Positions 40,318 to 49,541 of a DNA stretch of 64,000 nt are shown here, in pieces. Numbering within the stretch: the stretch's first letter is position 1; each line of letters begins with the position of its first letter. The notes below the pieces were generated by a model. That model was not told the origin of the DNA, ran no database searches, and worked only from the letters and a program-made list of their open reading frames with translations. The DNA comes from an uncultured Chloroflexota bacterium (lineage in GTDB: Bacteria > Chloroflexota > Limnocylindria > Limnocylindrales > CSP1-4). The stretch lies in assembly GCA_903822495.1 (NCBI GenBank), contig CAIJPD010000066.1, positions 62,001 through 126,000 on the forward strand, given 5' to 3'. Made by a program: the position numbers and the translations under genes.

Positions 40318-41660
40318 TGGCCGAGACCGACGACCGCCCCGTGGCGGGCATCCCCGTCGCCGGGTCCTGGCGCCTGACCGACGACGTCCTGACCATCCGC
40401 AGCCCATATAGCGGGAAGGTGGTCGCCGAGGTTGCCGGGGCCGGCCCCCAGGACATCCGTGATGCGCTCGCCGCAGCCGCGTCGTCCTTCGACGCGACGC
40501 GGCGGACGTCCGGCGAGGACCGGGCACGGGTCCTGGAGACGGTGAGCCGCCGAATCGCCGAGGAGCGCGAGACGATGGCCCGGACCATCACGTTGCAGGC
40601 GGGCAAGACGATCCGTGCGGCGCGGGCCGAAGCCGACTGGTCGTCGGCCGCCTTCGCCGCAGCGGCGGCGGAGGCACTGGCGCCGATCGCCGATCGGACC
40701 CCGCTGGGCCCCGTCGTGGCCATCGCCGCACTGGGAGCCCCGCTGGCGTCGGCTGCCGTCAAGTTGGCCGCCGCCATCGCCGCCGGGAGTGCCATCGTCC
40801 TGCAGCCCCCCGGTGATGCGCCCACCCCCGCCCTCCAGTTGGCCGGGCTGATCCGCGACGCCGGCTGGCCGGCCGAGGCGGTCTCTATCGTCACCGCCAC
40901 CGACGAGGATGTCCTGGCTGCCCTGTCGGACGAGCGAGTCCGGGCGATCACCTTCACCGGTTCGGCGGCGGCCGGGCACCGAATTGGGCCGGCGGCTCCA
41001 AACGCCCGCGTCACGCTGGAGCCAGGCGGGACGGTCGATGTCATCGTCCACGACGACGCTGACCTGGACCACGCCGCCGACCGCGTCGTGGTGGGCGCCT
41101 TCGAGTTCGAAGGCCAGTCGGGCCTCGCCGTCCGGCGCGTCCACGTGGCGCGCGGGGCCTGGGATCGCTTCACCGATCTGCTCATGGACCGGCTGGAGGC
41201 CCTGGAGCTCGGCGATCCCGGTCAGGAGGAGACGCACCTGGGGCCGATGATCGACCGCGAGTCGGCCGATCGTGCGGAGGCGCTGGTCCGGGACGCGGTG
41301 GCCGCCGGAGCGACGACGCTCTTCCCGGCCGGCCGCGAGAAGAACGTCGTGGGCACCACGGTCCTGTGCGACGCGCGCATCGACATGGCGATCTGCCGCG
41401 TTGATGCGGTTGGGCCCATGGTCTGCCTGTGGCCCTACGACGACCTCTCGGTGGCCATCCGGGCCGTGGGCGAGGCGGCCAGCGGGCTGGCGGTCGGCGT
41501 GTTCAGCAGGGATGTTGGCCGGATTGCCGGCACGCTGGCGGCCCTCGACGGGGCCAGGCTGGTGGTCAACGAGGTCCCGGCGTGGTGGGCAGACCGCGGG
41601 CTGGACCACGTGACGGACGCACTGCACGCGGAACTGGCGGCGATCACGAGAACGCCGTGA
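40317..41660 (+). CDS. Aldehyde dehydrogenase homologue lacking catalytic residues
   Basis: A 447-residue ALDH-fold protein. The cofactor segment ITFTGSAAAGHRIG and TLEPGG (Glu235) are kept. The catalytic Cys position (normally GQxC) is Gly269 in GQSGLAV, the oxyanion Asn is Gly140 (IAALGAP instead of PFNFP), and the NAD-ribose Lys is Gln163 (VLQPP instead of LKP). With three essential residues gone it should not oxidise aldehydes. No frameshift is evident, so it appears maintained. The ATG overlaps the iclR stop (TGATG), hinting at a regulatory or ligand-binding role with IclR. That role is inference. Confidence 0.88.
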   Translation: MAETDDRPVAGIPVAGSWRLTDDVLTIRSPYSGKVVAEVAGAGPQDIRDALAAAASSFDATRRTSGEDRARVLETVSRRIAEERETMARTITLQAGKTIRAARAEADWSSAAFAAAAAEALAPIADRTPLGPVVAIAALGAPLASAAVKLAAAIAAGSAIVLQPPGDAPTPALQLAGLIRDAGWPAEAVSIVTATDEDVLAALSDERVRAITFTGSAAAGHRIGPAAPNARVTLEPGGTVDVIVHDDADLDHAADRVVVGAFEFEGQSGLAVRRVHVARGAWDRFTDLLMDRLEALELGDPGQEETHLGPMIDRESADRAEALVRDAVAAGATTLFPAGREKNVVGTTVLCDARIDMAICRVDAVGPMVCLWPYDDLSVAIRAVGEAASGLAVGVFSRDVGRIAGTLAALDGARLVVNEVPAWWADRGLDHVTDALHAELAAITRTP

Positions 41661-41700
41661 GCGTTCGAGGCTGGCGAGTCGGGACCAGCCTGGTGACGGT

Positions 41701-41732
41701 CGGCGGATTGGCCTGGAGCGGCGGATTGGCCT
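41701..41732 (+). repeat. 14-nt direct repeat between convergent genes, period 18
   Basis: CGGCGGATTGGCCT occurs exactly at 41701-41714 and 41719-41732. The second copy reaches the stop codon of the minus-strand gene at 41731. Confidence 0.6.
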
Positions 41733-42039
41733 AGCTCGCGACGGGATCCGGTGCCCTGAGAAACGCCTCCAGTTGAGCGGCGGCGGCCCGCAACGCCCCG
41801 TTTGCGGCGGCCCAGGTGCGCCACCTGGCCGCGGCGTCGTTCGACCAGCCGGCGAGCGTGCCGGGGTTCACGTCGAACGCGGCCAGGAACCCGCGCGACT
41901 CCGCATTTCGCGCCGCGACCACCTGGGCTGTGAGGCGCTTGAACTCGATGACATCCACCCGTGGGGCCTCCGGCGGCGGCGCGACCGCCCGCGGTGAGGT
42001 GCGTGCGAGGTCGGCGGCTGCCGATCCGCGAGGCTCCAT
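41731..42039 (-). CDS. Small hypothetical protein
   Basis: A 102-residue protein, not recognised. After an Ala/Pro-rich start it has helix-forming sequence (VDVIEFKRLTAQVVAARN, then WSNDAAARWRTWAAANGALRAAAAQLEAFL in two parts) with normal amphipathic composition. An upstream GAGGCGGAG before the ATG and a TAGGGT box about 13 nt higher support expression. It lies between the ALDH-like gene (convergent) and the MFS gene (same strand). Confidence 0.5.
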   Translation of the reverse strand: MEPRGSAAADLARTSPRAVAPPPEAPRVDVIEFKRLTAQVVAARNAESRGFLAAFDVNPGTLAGWSNDAAARWRTWAAANGALRAAAAQLEAFLRAPDPVAS

Positions 42040-42127
42040 CTCCGCCTCGGACTACCCTACACCCCCGGACGCCGGACCGGGCTGGGCTCGCCGTGCGAAC
42101 GGCCGCAGGCCCGCACGTCGGGCACGA

Positions 42128-43294
42128 TCAGGCGGCGGGCCGCTCGCCGCGCGCCAGCCGTTCCGGCGACGCCAGCAGGCTGGCGCACAGCATCAGCACC
42201 ATGCCGGCCACGATCACCCACAGGCTGGTCGTGAAGCCGCCGGTGATGTCGCGGATGGCGCCCAGAACCGCGGGCATGAACGCCATGACCAGGTAGCCCA
42301 CGAACATCATCAGGCCCACCACGGGCGCCACCTTCGCCGGCTGGTGGCTGGTGTCCAGCGGGAGCGTCAGGCCGATCGTGAAGAGCACCGCCAGGAAGGC
42401 GCCGCCGGTCACCGCCCAGAGCCAGGCGAAGGAGGGCGCCACGATCAATCCGGTCAGCGAGACGATCACGACCGATGACGCGCCTACCAGGTAGTGGCGG
42501 CGGGTCCCGAACCGGTCCGCCAGCACCGATGCGATGAGGCTGGCCGGCAGCCCCGCGATCCCGAACACCGCGAAGAGCGCGCCGGCATCAACGGCGCTCC
42601 AACCGCGCTCCACGTACGCCGACGGGAGCCACGCGCTGAGGCCGTAGTAGGGGAGCGCCGAGAAGGCGAACAGGGCAGCCAGCAGCCATGCGGCGGGGCT
42701 TCGCACGGCGATGGGCGCCAGGAGCCCTCGGCCCGTTCGACGCGGCGGGCGGGGCGTTCGCTCGGCAAACAGGAGCCAGGCGCCGATGGAGACCGCGGCC
42801 GCGGCGGCGTAGGCCTCCAGCGCCCCGCGCCATGAGCCCAGGGCCAGCGACAGCGGGACCGCGCTGGCCGCCGAGACGGTGGCACCCACCTGGATCGCCG
42901 TGGTGTAGACCCCGGTCGCCGTGGCGCCGCGGCCGGGAAACCACTCCTTGACCAGGACCGGGAAGGCAGCCCCGGCCGTGCCGATCCCGAGGCCCACCGG
43001 GATCGTGAGCAGGAGCAGCCACGGGCCGTTCGGCGCCAGCCCACGGAGCAACCCCGCCAGGCCGATCAGGAGCAGGCTGCCCGCCAGCGTCCGGCCGGAG
43101 CCCAGCGCCGCCACGACGCTCGGCGTGGTCAAGGCGAAGATGCCCATGCACAGCAGCGGGATGGTGGTGAGGAGGCCCGCTTCCGCGTAGCTCAGGCCCA
43201 GGTCGGCCCGGATCAGGGGCGCCAGCGGGCCCACCCCGACCAGCTGCGGCCGGAGCGCGAGGGCGGCGATGGCAAGGACGGTCATGCGCGCCAT
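42128..43294 (-). CDS. MFS transporter, CynX/NimT-like (A)
   Basis: A 388-residue carrier with 12 helices. The start RPQLVGVGPLAPLIRADLGLSYAEAGLL (as two motifs) and GLLTTIPLLCMGIFAL are typical of the cyanate/nitrate-like MFS group, followed by VKEWFPGRGATATGVY in loop 4-5. The ATG at 43294 is used; a GTG at 43312 directly after AGGAGG is also possible. It is divergent from the orphan molybdenum hydroxylase subunit and closely resembles the transporter at 45844, including the TLPLD motif of helix 10. It is probably a substrate importer for that enzyme. Confidence 0.9.
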   Translation of the reverse strand: MARMTVLAIAALALRPQLVGVGPLAPLIRADLGLSYAEAGLLTTIPLLCMGIFALTTPSVVAALGSGRTLAGSLLLIGLAGLLRGLAPNGPWLLLLTIPVGLGIGTAGAAFPVLVKEWFPGRGATATGVYTTAIQVGATVSAASAVPLSLALGSWRGALEAYAAAAAVSIGAWLLFAERTPRPPRRTGRGLLAPIAVRSPAAWLLAALFAFSALPYYGLSAWLPSAYVERGWSAVDAGALFAVFGIAGLPASLIASVLADRFGTRRHYLVGASSVVIVSLTGLIVAPSFAWLWAVTGGAFLAVLFTIGLTLPLDTSHQPAKVAPVVGLMMFVGYLVMAFMPAVLGAIRDITGGFTTSLWVIVAGMVLMLCASLLASPERLARGERPAA

Positions 43295-43480
43295 GAAGCC
43301 CCCTCGGTTCACCTGGCCTCCTGCGCTGCGCCGATGTGGCGGCGGGGTCTCGGTGGCGCCGCGCCGGGGAATCGCCGTCCCGTCGTACGGTATCCTGACC
43401 CGGCTTCGGGCGGACGCCCAGGCCGTCATCGACGCTGCATATGGGCCCGGCTCCTGGCCGGCGGAGGGACTGGCAGGCGC

Positions 43481-45847
43481 GTGTTCGGGCAGCGGATTCG
43501 CCGGGTCGAGGACCCTCGCCTCCTGCGCGGCCTCGGCGAGTACGTCGACGACATCGCGGCCCCGGGCGCACTCCACCTCGCGTTCATCCGCAGCCCCTAC
43601 GCGCACGCCCGGATCCTGGGCGTGGACACGACGGCGGCCGCGGCGGTCCCCGGCGTGGCGGGCGTCTTCACGGCTCAGTCACTGGGCGCGGCGAACGGGC
43701 CCCATCCCCACCCCACCTGGTTCCAGCCCAACGACGCCCTGCGCGCGGCCATCAACCCCACGCTCCATCCCGAGCACGTCCGGCTCCTGGCCGCGGGGGA
43801 CGTCCGGTTCGCCGGCGAGCCGGTCGCGGTGGTCGCGGCCACGAACCGCTACGTGGCGGAGGACGCGGCGCGGCTCGTGGAGCTGGACCTGGACCCGCTG
43901 CCGGTCAACACCGACCCGGAGCGCGCGCTGGACGCGGACACCCCGCTGGTCCAGCCGGACCATGGCACCAACCTGTCGCTCCACTTCACCGTCAACAAGG
44001 GCGACGCAAACGCTGCGTTCGAGGCGGCGCACACCATCGTCGAGGGCACCTTCACGATGGAGCGCCAGACGGGGGTGCCGCTGGAGGCGCGCGGCGCGCT
44101 GGGCGTGCCGGATCGGCGGGGCGGGCTCACGGTCTGGTCCAGCAACCAGGCGCCGCACTGGCTGCGCGACGCCATCGTCCGCTGCCTGGGCATCCCGGAG
44201 GCGCGGCTCCGCGTCATCGCCCCGGACGTGGGCGGCGGCTTCGGCGTCAAGTCGATGGTCTACCCCGAGGAGTTGGTAGTGGCCGAGCTGGCCCGCCGGC
44301 TCAACCGCCCGGTCCGCTGGATGGACACCCGCCGGGAGAGCTTCCTGTCCGCCATCCACTCGCGCGGGCAGCGCCACCGGATCTCGCTGGCCCTCGACGC
44401 GGACGGCCGGATCCTGGGGATGAAGGACGACTACCTGGTGGATGCGGGCGCCAGCAACGTCGAGAACCTGATCGTCCCGTACAACACCACGTCGCACCTC
44501 CAGTCCGTCTACCGGATCCCGGCGCTGGCGATCGAATGCACGGTGGTCCTGACCAACAAGGCGCCGCTCTCCGCCTACCGTGGCGCGGGCCGCCCGGAGG
44601 CCATCTTCGCGATGGACCGGATCGTGGACCGGGCGGCCCGGGCGCTGGGCATGGACCCCGCGGAGCTGCGCCGCCGGAACATGGTCACGGCTCAGGAGAT
44701 GCCCTACGACGCCGGCATCCTCTACCGGGACGGGAAACAGCTGGTGGTGGACGGCGGCGACTTCCATGGCGCGCTGGACGGGGTGCTCACCGCCCTGCGT
44801 TACGACGACCTGCGCGCCGAGCAGGCGGCGGCCCGGGCGCAGGGACGGCACATCGGGATCGGCTTCGGGACCTACATCGAGGGGACGGGTGTGGGCCCGT
44901 TCGAGACCGCCCGGGTTCGCCTCACCGGCGGCGGCGAGGCCATTGTGACCACGGCGCTCCCGTCCCAGGGCCAGGGCCACGAGACCGTGTTGGCCCAGCT
45001 GGTGGGCGACGCGCTGGGCATCCCCATGGACAGCGTCCGCGTCATCAGCGGCGACACCCTCACCCACCCGTGGGGCGGCGGCACCATCGCCAGCCGGACT
45101 GCCGTGGTGGTCGGCAACGCGGTCCACGCCGCCGCGCACGACGTTCGCGACCAGGTGGCCCGCCTCGCCTCGGAGCGCCTGGAGGTCGCCGCGGCCGACC
45201 TGGTCTTCGAGAACGGCCGGGTCTTCGTCGCCGGGTCGCCGGACCGCGGCTTCGGCATCGGCCACCTGGCGTCGGGTTCGGCGCCCGGGATCGGCCGCCA
45301 GGCCTCCGCCGACTCCACCGGGCTGCAGGCCGAATCAGCCTTCGCGCCCGACACGGTCACCTTCGCCAGCGGCGTCCACGCGGCGGTGGTGGAGCTGGAC
45401 CCACTCACGGGCGCGGTCACCATCCTGCGCTACGTGGTGGTCCACGACTGCGGCCGGGTGATCAACCCGCTCATCGTGGAGGGGCAGATCCAGGGCGGGA
45501 TCGCCCAGGGCATCGGCGGGGCGCTGTTCGAGCGCCTGGTCTACGACGACGACGGGCAATTGGTGAACGGGACGCTGATGGACTACGGCCTGCCGCGCGC
45601 CAACGACGTGCCCGACGTGGAGATGCACCATATGGAGACACCCAGCACGCGAAACCCGCTCGGGGTCAAGGGGGTAGGCGAGGCCGGGACCATCGCCGTG
45701 CCGGCCGCGATCATCGGGGCGGTGGAGGACGCGCTCTCGCCGTTTGGGGCCGAGATGAATCGCTGCCCGGTGCTCCCGGAGTCGATCGCGGCGGCGTTCA
45801 AGGGCGTCGACAGGGGTGCCGCGGCGCCCTCGGGCTCGAGGTCATGA
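43481..45847 (+). CDS. Molybdenum hydroxylase large subunit, orphan
   Basis: A 788-residue catalytic subunit with DVGGGFGVKS, the form II loop AYRGAGR, QGQGHET and catalytic Glu734 in GVGEAGT, so it should be active. No 2Fe-2S or FAD subunit is adjacent, unlike the sets at 20 and 33 kb; it may borrow them. The GTG at 43481 gives FGQRIRRVEDPRLL, the usual N-terminus; upstream residues of the open frame are Arg-rich shadow. Its stop overlaps the ATG of an MFS gene (ATGA), so uptake and oxidation are co-expressed. Confidence 0.93.
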   Translation: MFGQRIRRVEDPRLLRGLGEYVDDIAAPGALHLAFIRSPYAHARILGVDTTAAAAVPGVAGVFTAQSLGAANGPHPHPTWFQPNDALRAAINPTLHPEHVRLLAAGDVRFAGEPVAVVAATNRYVAEDAARLVELDLDPLPVNTDPERALDADTPLVQPDHGTNLSLHFTVNKGDANAAFEAAHTIVEGTFTMERQTGVPLEARGALGVPDRRGGLTVWSSNQAPHWLRDAIVRCLGIPEARLRVIAPDVGGGFGVKSMVYPEELVVAELARRLNRPVRWMDTRRESFLSAIHSRGQRHRISLALDADGRILGMKDDYLVDAGASNVENLIVPYNTTSHLQSVYRIPALAIECTVVLTNKAPLSAYRGAGRPEAIFAMDRIVDRAARALGMDPAELRRRNMVTAQEMPYDAGILYRDGKQLVVDGGDFHGALDGVLTALRYDDLRAEQAAARAQGRHIGIGFGTYIEGTGVGPFETARVRLTGGGEAIVTTALPSQGQGHETVLAQLVGDALGIPMDSVRVISGDTLTHPWGGGTIASRTAVVVGNAVHAAAHDVRDQVARLASERLEVAAADLVFENGRVFVAGSPDRGFGIGHLASGSAPGIGRQASADSTGLQAESAFAPDTVTFASGVHAAVVELDPLTGAVTILRYVVVHDCGRVINPLIVEGQIQGGIAQGIGGALFERLVYDDDGQLVNGTLMDYGLPRANDVPDVEMHHMETPSTRNPLGVKGVGEAGTIAVPAAIIGAVEDALSPFGAEMNRCPVLPESIAAAFKGVDRGAAAPSGSRS

Positions 45848-47082
45848 GCGGCGCGGGCGCTTCGGCCGCCCCCGGCGGCCCGATCGCGAAGGTGGACCTT
45901 GGGACCACCCTGGGCCTGTTCGCGCTGTTCATCGGCGGCCTCGCGACGCGGCCGCAGATGATGGCGGTAGGACCGCTCATCCCCATGATCCAGACGGACC
46001 TCGTCGTCTCCCACGCTGTGGCGGGCCTCCTCTCGACCATCCCGCTGGTCTGCATGGGCATCTTCGCGCTGGCGGGGCCCACCTCGGCGCAGCTCTTCGG
46101 CACGCGCTGGGGGATGACCCTGTCGCTGCTCGTGATCGCCGTCTTTGGCTTCGGGCGGGCGATCGCGCCGAACGCGTTCCTGGTGATGGCGGCCACCGTG
46201 CCGATCGGGATCGGGATCGGGATCGGCGGGGCGCTGCTGCCCATCGCGGTCAAGGAGCGGTTCAACAAGCGGCCCGCGTTCGCGACCGGGATGTACACGA
46301 ACGGGTACCAGGCCGGGGCGGCCCTCTCGTCGGCGATCGCGGCGCCGCTGGCCCTCCTGTTTGGCGGCTGGCGTGAGGCGCTGATCGCGGTCTCCGTGGT
46401 GTCGCTGGTGATGGCGCTGGTCTGGCACCTCTCAACGGGCAACAACCCGACGGAGGCGAAGCGGACGGCGGCGTCCAGGCCGCACTGGCCGCTGCGCGAC
46501 CGGGTGGCGTGGATGCTGGTGGCGTCGTTCGCCCTGCGCGCCGGCATCTTCCAGGCGCTGCTCTCGTGGCTGCCGGCGGTCTACCAGGAGCGCGGCTGGG
46601 ACGCGACGTCGGCGGGGCTGCTGCCCACGGCGATGACGCTGGGCGGGATCCCGGCGACCTGGATGGTGACCCGGGTGGCGGACGTGCGCGGCTCGCGCCG
46701 GCTGTACATGGGCCTGGCCACCTCGATGCTGATCGTGGCCTGCCTGCTGCTGGTGGTGGTGCCCGACATCGGCTACCTGGGGGCGTTCTTCTGCGGGGCC
46801 TGCCTCGGGACGCTCTTCCCCATCGCGCTGACGCTGCCGCTGGACCTGGCGGAGCGGCCGCAGGACGTCGGGGCGCTGGCGTCGATGATGCTGGCGGGCG
46901 GGTTCGGGGTGAGTGCGGCGGCGCCGTTCCTGCTTGGCGCGGCCCGCGACTTCACGGGCAACTTCCAGGGGTCGCTGCTGCTCCTGGCGTTCTTCTCGGT
47001 GCTGCTGCTGATCACCACGCTGGTCATGAGCCCGGAGCGGCTGGCGGCCCGCCGCGCCGCGGCGGCAAGGGTGACGGGGTAG
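45844..47082 (+). CDS. MFS transporter, CynX/NimT-like (B)
   Basis: A 412-residue 12-helix carrier with the same signatures as the 42128 protein: GLATRPQMMAVGPLIPMIQ, LSTIPLVCMGIFAL, VKERFNKRPAFATGMY and LTLPLD. A Gly/Ala leader of about 14 residues precedes helix 1. It is translationally coupled to the orphan hydroxylase large subunit (ATGA). The pair (A and B) on either side of one enzyme gene suggests duplication with specialisation, perhaps substrate uptake and product export. Confidence 0.92.
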   Translation: MSGAGASAAPGGPIAKVDLGTTLGLFALFIGGLATRPQMMAVGPLIPMIQTDLVVSHAVAGLLSTIPLVCMGIFALAGPTSAQLFGTRWGMTLSLLVIAVFGFGRAIAPNAFLVMAATVPIGIGIGIGGALLPIAVKERFNKRPAFATGMYTNGYQAGAALSSAIAAPLALLFGGWREALIAVSVVSLVMALVWHLSTGNNPTEAKRTAASRPHWPLRDRVAWMLVASFALRAGIFQALLSWLPAVYQERGWDATSAGLLPTAMTLGGIPATWMVTRVADVRGSRRLYMGLATSMLIVACLLLVVVPDIGYLGAFFCGACLGTLFPIALTLPLDLAERPQDVGALASMMLAGGFGVSAAAPFLLGAARDFTGNFQGSLLLLAFFSVLLLITTLVMSPERLAARRAAAARVTG

Positions 47083-47162
47083 GGGAGCGGCGGCGGGTAG
47101 GCAACGGGAGCGGACGGGACCGAGCGGCGTAACGGCGCACGCGGACGTGTTGGGCGGGCATG

Positions 47163-47193
47163 TGTCGGCTGCATCGACCCAATGTCGGCTGCA
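47163..47193 (+). repeat. 11-nt direct repeat between convergent genes, period 20
   Basis: TGTCGGCTGCA occurs at 47163-47173 and 47183-47193 in the 176-bp gap after MFS B. The gap is otherwise unremarkable. The sequence could be an insertion-element remnant, but no transposase or matching end was found. Confidence 0.5.
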
Positions 47194-47258
47194 CTGACAC
47201 CTGGCGGATAGCGGAGCTCGAAGACGGCTGGTCGCGTGATGGGCGGCGATGCGAGCCC

Positions 47259-49541
47259 TCAGCGCCGCCCGGCGATGTCCGCCGCGAGGCGCTCCTCCAC
47301 GTCGAAGAGCGTGCCACAGCCGGGGCAGATGGCCTCGTCCAGCACGAAGTTGGGGCTGTGGCCGCCGAAGCGCTGCGCGATCCAGGGGCCGGCGTGGGCG
47401 AGGGGCTCGGTCCGCCGGATGGCGCCGCCGCGGGGGTCCTGGCCTTCGGCCGACAGGACGGTGCCGCAGCGGCGGCAGCGGATGACGCCCGGCGAGGCGT
47501 GGGTGGCGGGAGACGTTTCGGGCGTCGCGGCGGGACCGACGACCTCCAGGTACTCCCCGATGACGTGCCGCTGGACGAGGGCCTCGCCGCCGCCGCCCCC
47601 GGCGCCGCCGCCCGCGCCGACTTCGCCGGCGACCACACTTTCGGCCGCCCGGCCCACCTCCCGGTCGCCCAGCCGCGCCTCGCGCAGGTGCGCGCGCAGC
47701 AGGTCCGTGGCCGCGTCGTCCACCGCCCCGTCCGCGATCACCACCCCGTAGAACCGCCGCGCGCCATCGGCCGTGACCGCCCCGTTGAGCACGTCGGTCA
47801 GCACCCGCCCCGGCGCTCGATCCAGCGGGTCCCCGTACCCACCCCCGCCCGGCGGGTAGAACGCGAACACGTCCGCGGCGCCCAGCTTCCCCTCGGACTT
47901 GGACGGGAGGTGCTCCACCGCGCCGCCCAGATCATCCAGCGACAGCCCCACGGACCCCTCGGCGTACTGCTCCCAGATCCGCGAGTCGCGCACCACCGAG
48001 CACTGCGACCCGGCCCCCGGGTAGCCGCCGTGGATCCCCGACGCGTTGGACTGGTCCGAGCCCGCCGTGTTGGTGGACTTCCAGATGGCGTCGGACCCCT
48101 TGTGGATCACCACCGCCGCCATCGCCGTCATGCCGCCGCGGTGCATCCCCGGACCGCCGCTGTCCGGCAGCGCGCGCCGGAAGGCGTACAGCAGCGGCAG
48201 CTTCCACTCCTGCGCCTCCACGTTGGAGAGGAAGCCCAGGTGTGACGTGGCCTTGCCGGAGAAGTCGAAGCCATCCGCGAACGAACGACCCCCGGCCCCG
48301 CCGCCGCGATGGTCGGAGAGCAGCGCCCCCACCAGCTTGCCCGTCCGGTCCCGGCCGAAGATGTTGTTGCCGTTGCACGAGACGTTCCAGGAGGGGACCA
48401 CCCGGTCGCGGAACTCCTCCGACTCCGACAGCATCATCGCGACCACCTTCATCGCGGCGGCCGTGGCCAGCCACGTGAAGCCCACGGAGCAGATGCTGAC
48501 CGCGGCCGGGAACTCCGCGTTCATGACGGAGCCCAGCGGCGCCACCACGTCGACCAGGTGCTTGGCCGCGGCGTTCCAGTCGATCTCGCCGCCGCACAGC
48601 AGCGTGTAGACGGGGACGATGGTGCCGGCGTAGCAGGCGGAGTACGGCGCGTTGACCGCGCCCTGCGACTGGCGGTCCGTCCCCTCGTAGTCGAACGTGA
48701 GCCGGTCGCCCGACTTGGTCAGCCGGAGGCGGACGCGGATGATCCGCTCGGAGCCCACCCGGTCGCCGTCCATGAAGACCTCGGTGACCCAAGAGCCGTC
48801 GGGCAGCCCGGCGATCCGCCGCCGCAGCCGCCGCTCGGACAGCTCCACGGTCCGGGTCATGACCTCCTCGACCGTGCCCAGCCCGACGTCCGCGACCAGC
48901 TCGGTGAGCCGCTCGCGGACCACCGAGAGGGCGCCCAGCTGGGCCCGCAGGTCGATGGCGACCATCTCGCCCAGCCTCGAGTTGGATGTGAAGGTCCGCT
49001 CCACCTCGTGGTTGAGCCGCCCGGCCGAGACGATCTTCAGGAAGTAGCGCGGCGCCTCCTGGAAGACGTTGGTGGCGTTGACGCAGAAGGAGCCCTCGTC
49101 GATGCCGCCCAGGTCCGCGTGATGGAGGACGTTGCCCGCCCACATCGCCAGCCGGCCGTCGAGGTAGATGGGCGACAGGAACGCCACGTCGTTCTGGTGG
49201 AGCGCGCCCATGTACGGGTCGTTGACCAGGAAGACGTCGCCGTCGGTGATGTCCGCCGGGTCCGTCTCGGCCAGGATGGTCTTGATGATGTAGTCCATGG
49301 TCGTGACGTGGGTCAGCACGTACGGCCCGGCCACGGCGATGTCCCCGCGGGCGGTGAACAGGCCCACGTTGAAGTCGTTGCCCTCCACCACGATGGGGGA
49401 GGACGACAGGGTCTTGATGGTGATGCCCTGCTCGTCGTTGATCTGGAGCAGGCGGTGCTTGATGACCTCGAAGGTGATGGCGTCGACGGTCGAAGGCCGG
49501 GCGCCCCCTTCGGGCGGGCCTGACATCTGGCCGCCGCTCAC
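47259..49541 (-). CDS. hyuB: Hydantoinase B/oxoprolinase-family subunit with fused zinc-ribbon
   Basis: A 760-residue protein. Residues about 18-620 are a HyuB domain (ITFEVIKHRLLQINDEQG, NDPYMGALHQNDV, NAPYSACYAGTI). A Gly-rich linker (GAGGGAGGGGG) leads to a C-terminal module with CRRCG (Cys689, Cys692) and CPGCG (Cys739, Cys742), a zinc-ribbon resembling the small gamma-type subunit of acetone/acetophenone carboxylases. With HyuA it forms an ATP-dependent hydantoinase, oxoprolinase or carboxylase. The GTG overlaps the hyuA stop (GTGA). Confidence 0.92.
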   Translation of the reverse strand: MSGGQMSGPPEGGARPSTVDAITFEVIKHRLLQINDEQGITIKTLSSSPIVVEGNDFNVGLFTARGDIAVAGPYVLTHVTTMDYIIKTILAETDPADITDGDVFLVNDPYMGALHQNDVAFLSPIYLDGRLAMWAGNVLHHADLGGIDEGSFCVNATNVFQEAPRYFLKIVSAGRLNHEVERTFTSNSRLGEMVAIDLRAQLGALSVVRERLTELVADVGLGTVEEVMTRTVELSERRLRRRIAGLPDGSWVTEVFMDGDRVGSERIIRVRLRLTKSGDRLTFDYEGTDRQSQGAVNAPYSACYAGTIVPVYTLLCGGEIDWNAAAKHLVDVVAPLGSVMNAEFPAAVSICSVGFTWLATAAAMKVVAMMLSESEEFRDRVVPSWNVSCNGNNIFGRDRTGKLVGALLSDHRGGGAGGRSFADGFDFSGKATSHLGFLSNVEAQEWKLPLLYAFRRALPDSGGPGMHRGGMTAMAAVVIHKGSDAIWKSTNTAGSDQSNASGIHGGYPGAGSQCSVVRDSRIWEQYAEGSVGLSLDDLGGAVEHLPSKSEGKLGAADVFAFYPPGGGGYGDPLDRAPGRVLTDVLNGAVTADGARRFYGVVIADGAVDDAATDLLRAHLREARLGDREVGRAAESVVAGEVGAGGGAGGGGGEALVQRHVIGEYLEVVGPAATPETSPATHASPGVIRCRRCGTVLSAEGQDPRGGAIRRTEPLAHAGPWIAQRFGGHSPNFVLDEAICPGCGTLFDVEERLAADIAGRR

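Noticed and set aside
47083-47258. Insertion-sequence end at the TGTCGGCTGCA repeats
   Set aside because: No transposase, no target duplication and only a direct repeat; recorded as a plain repeat.
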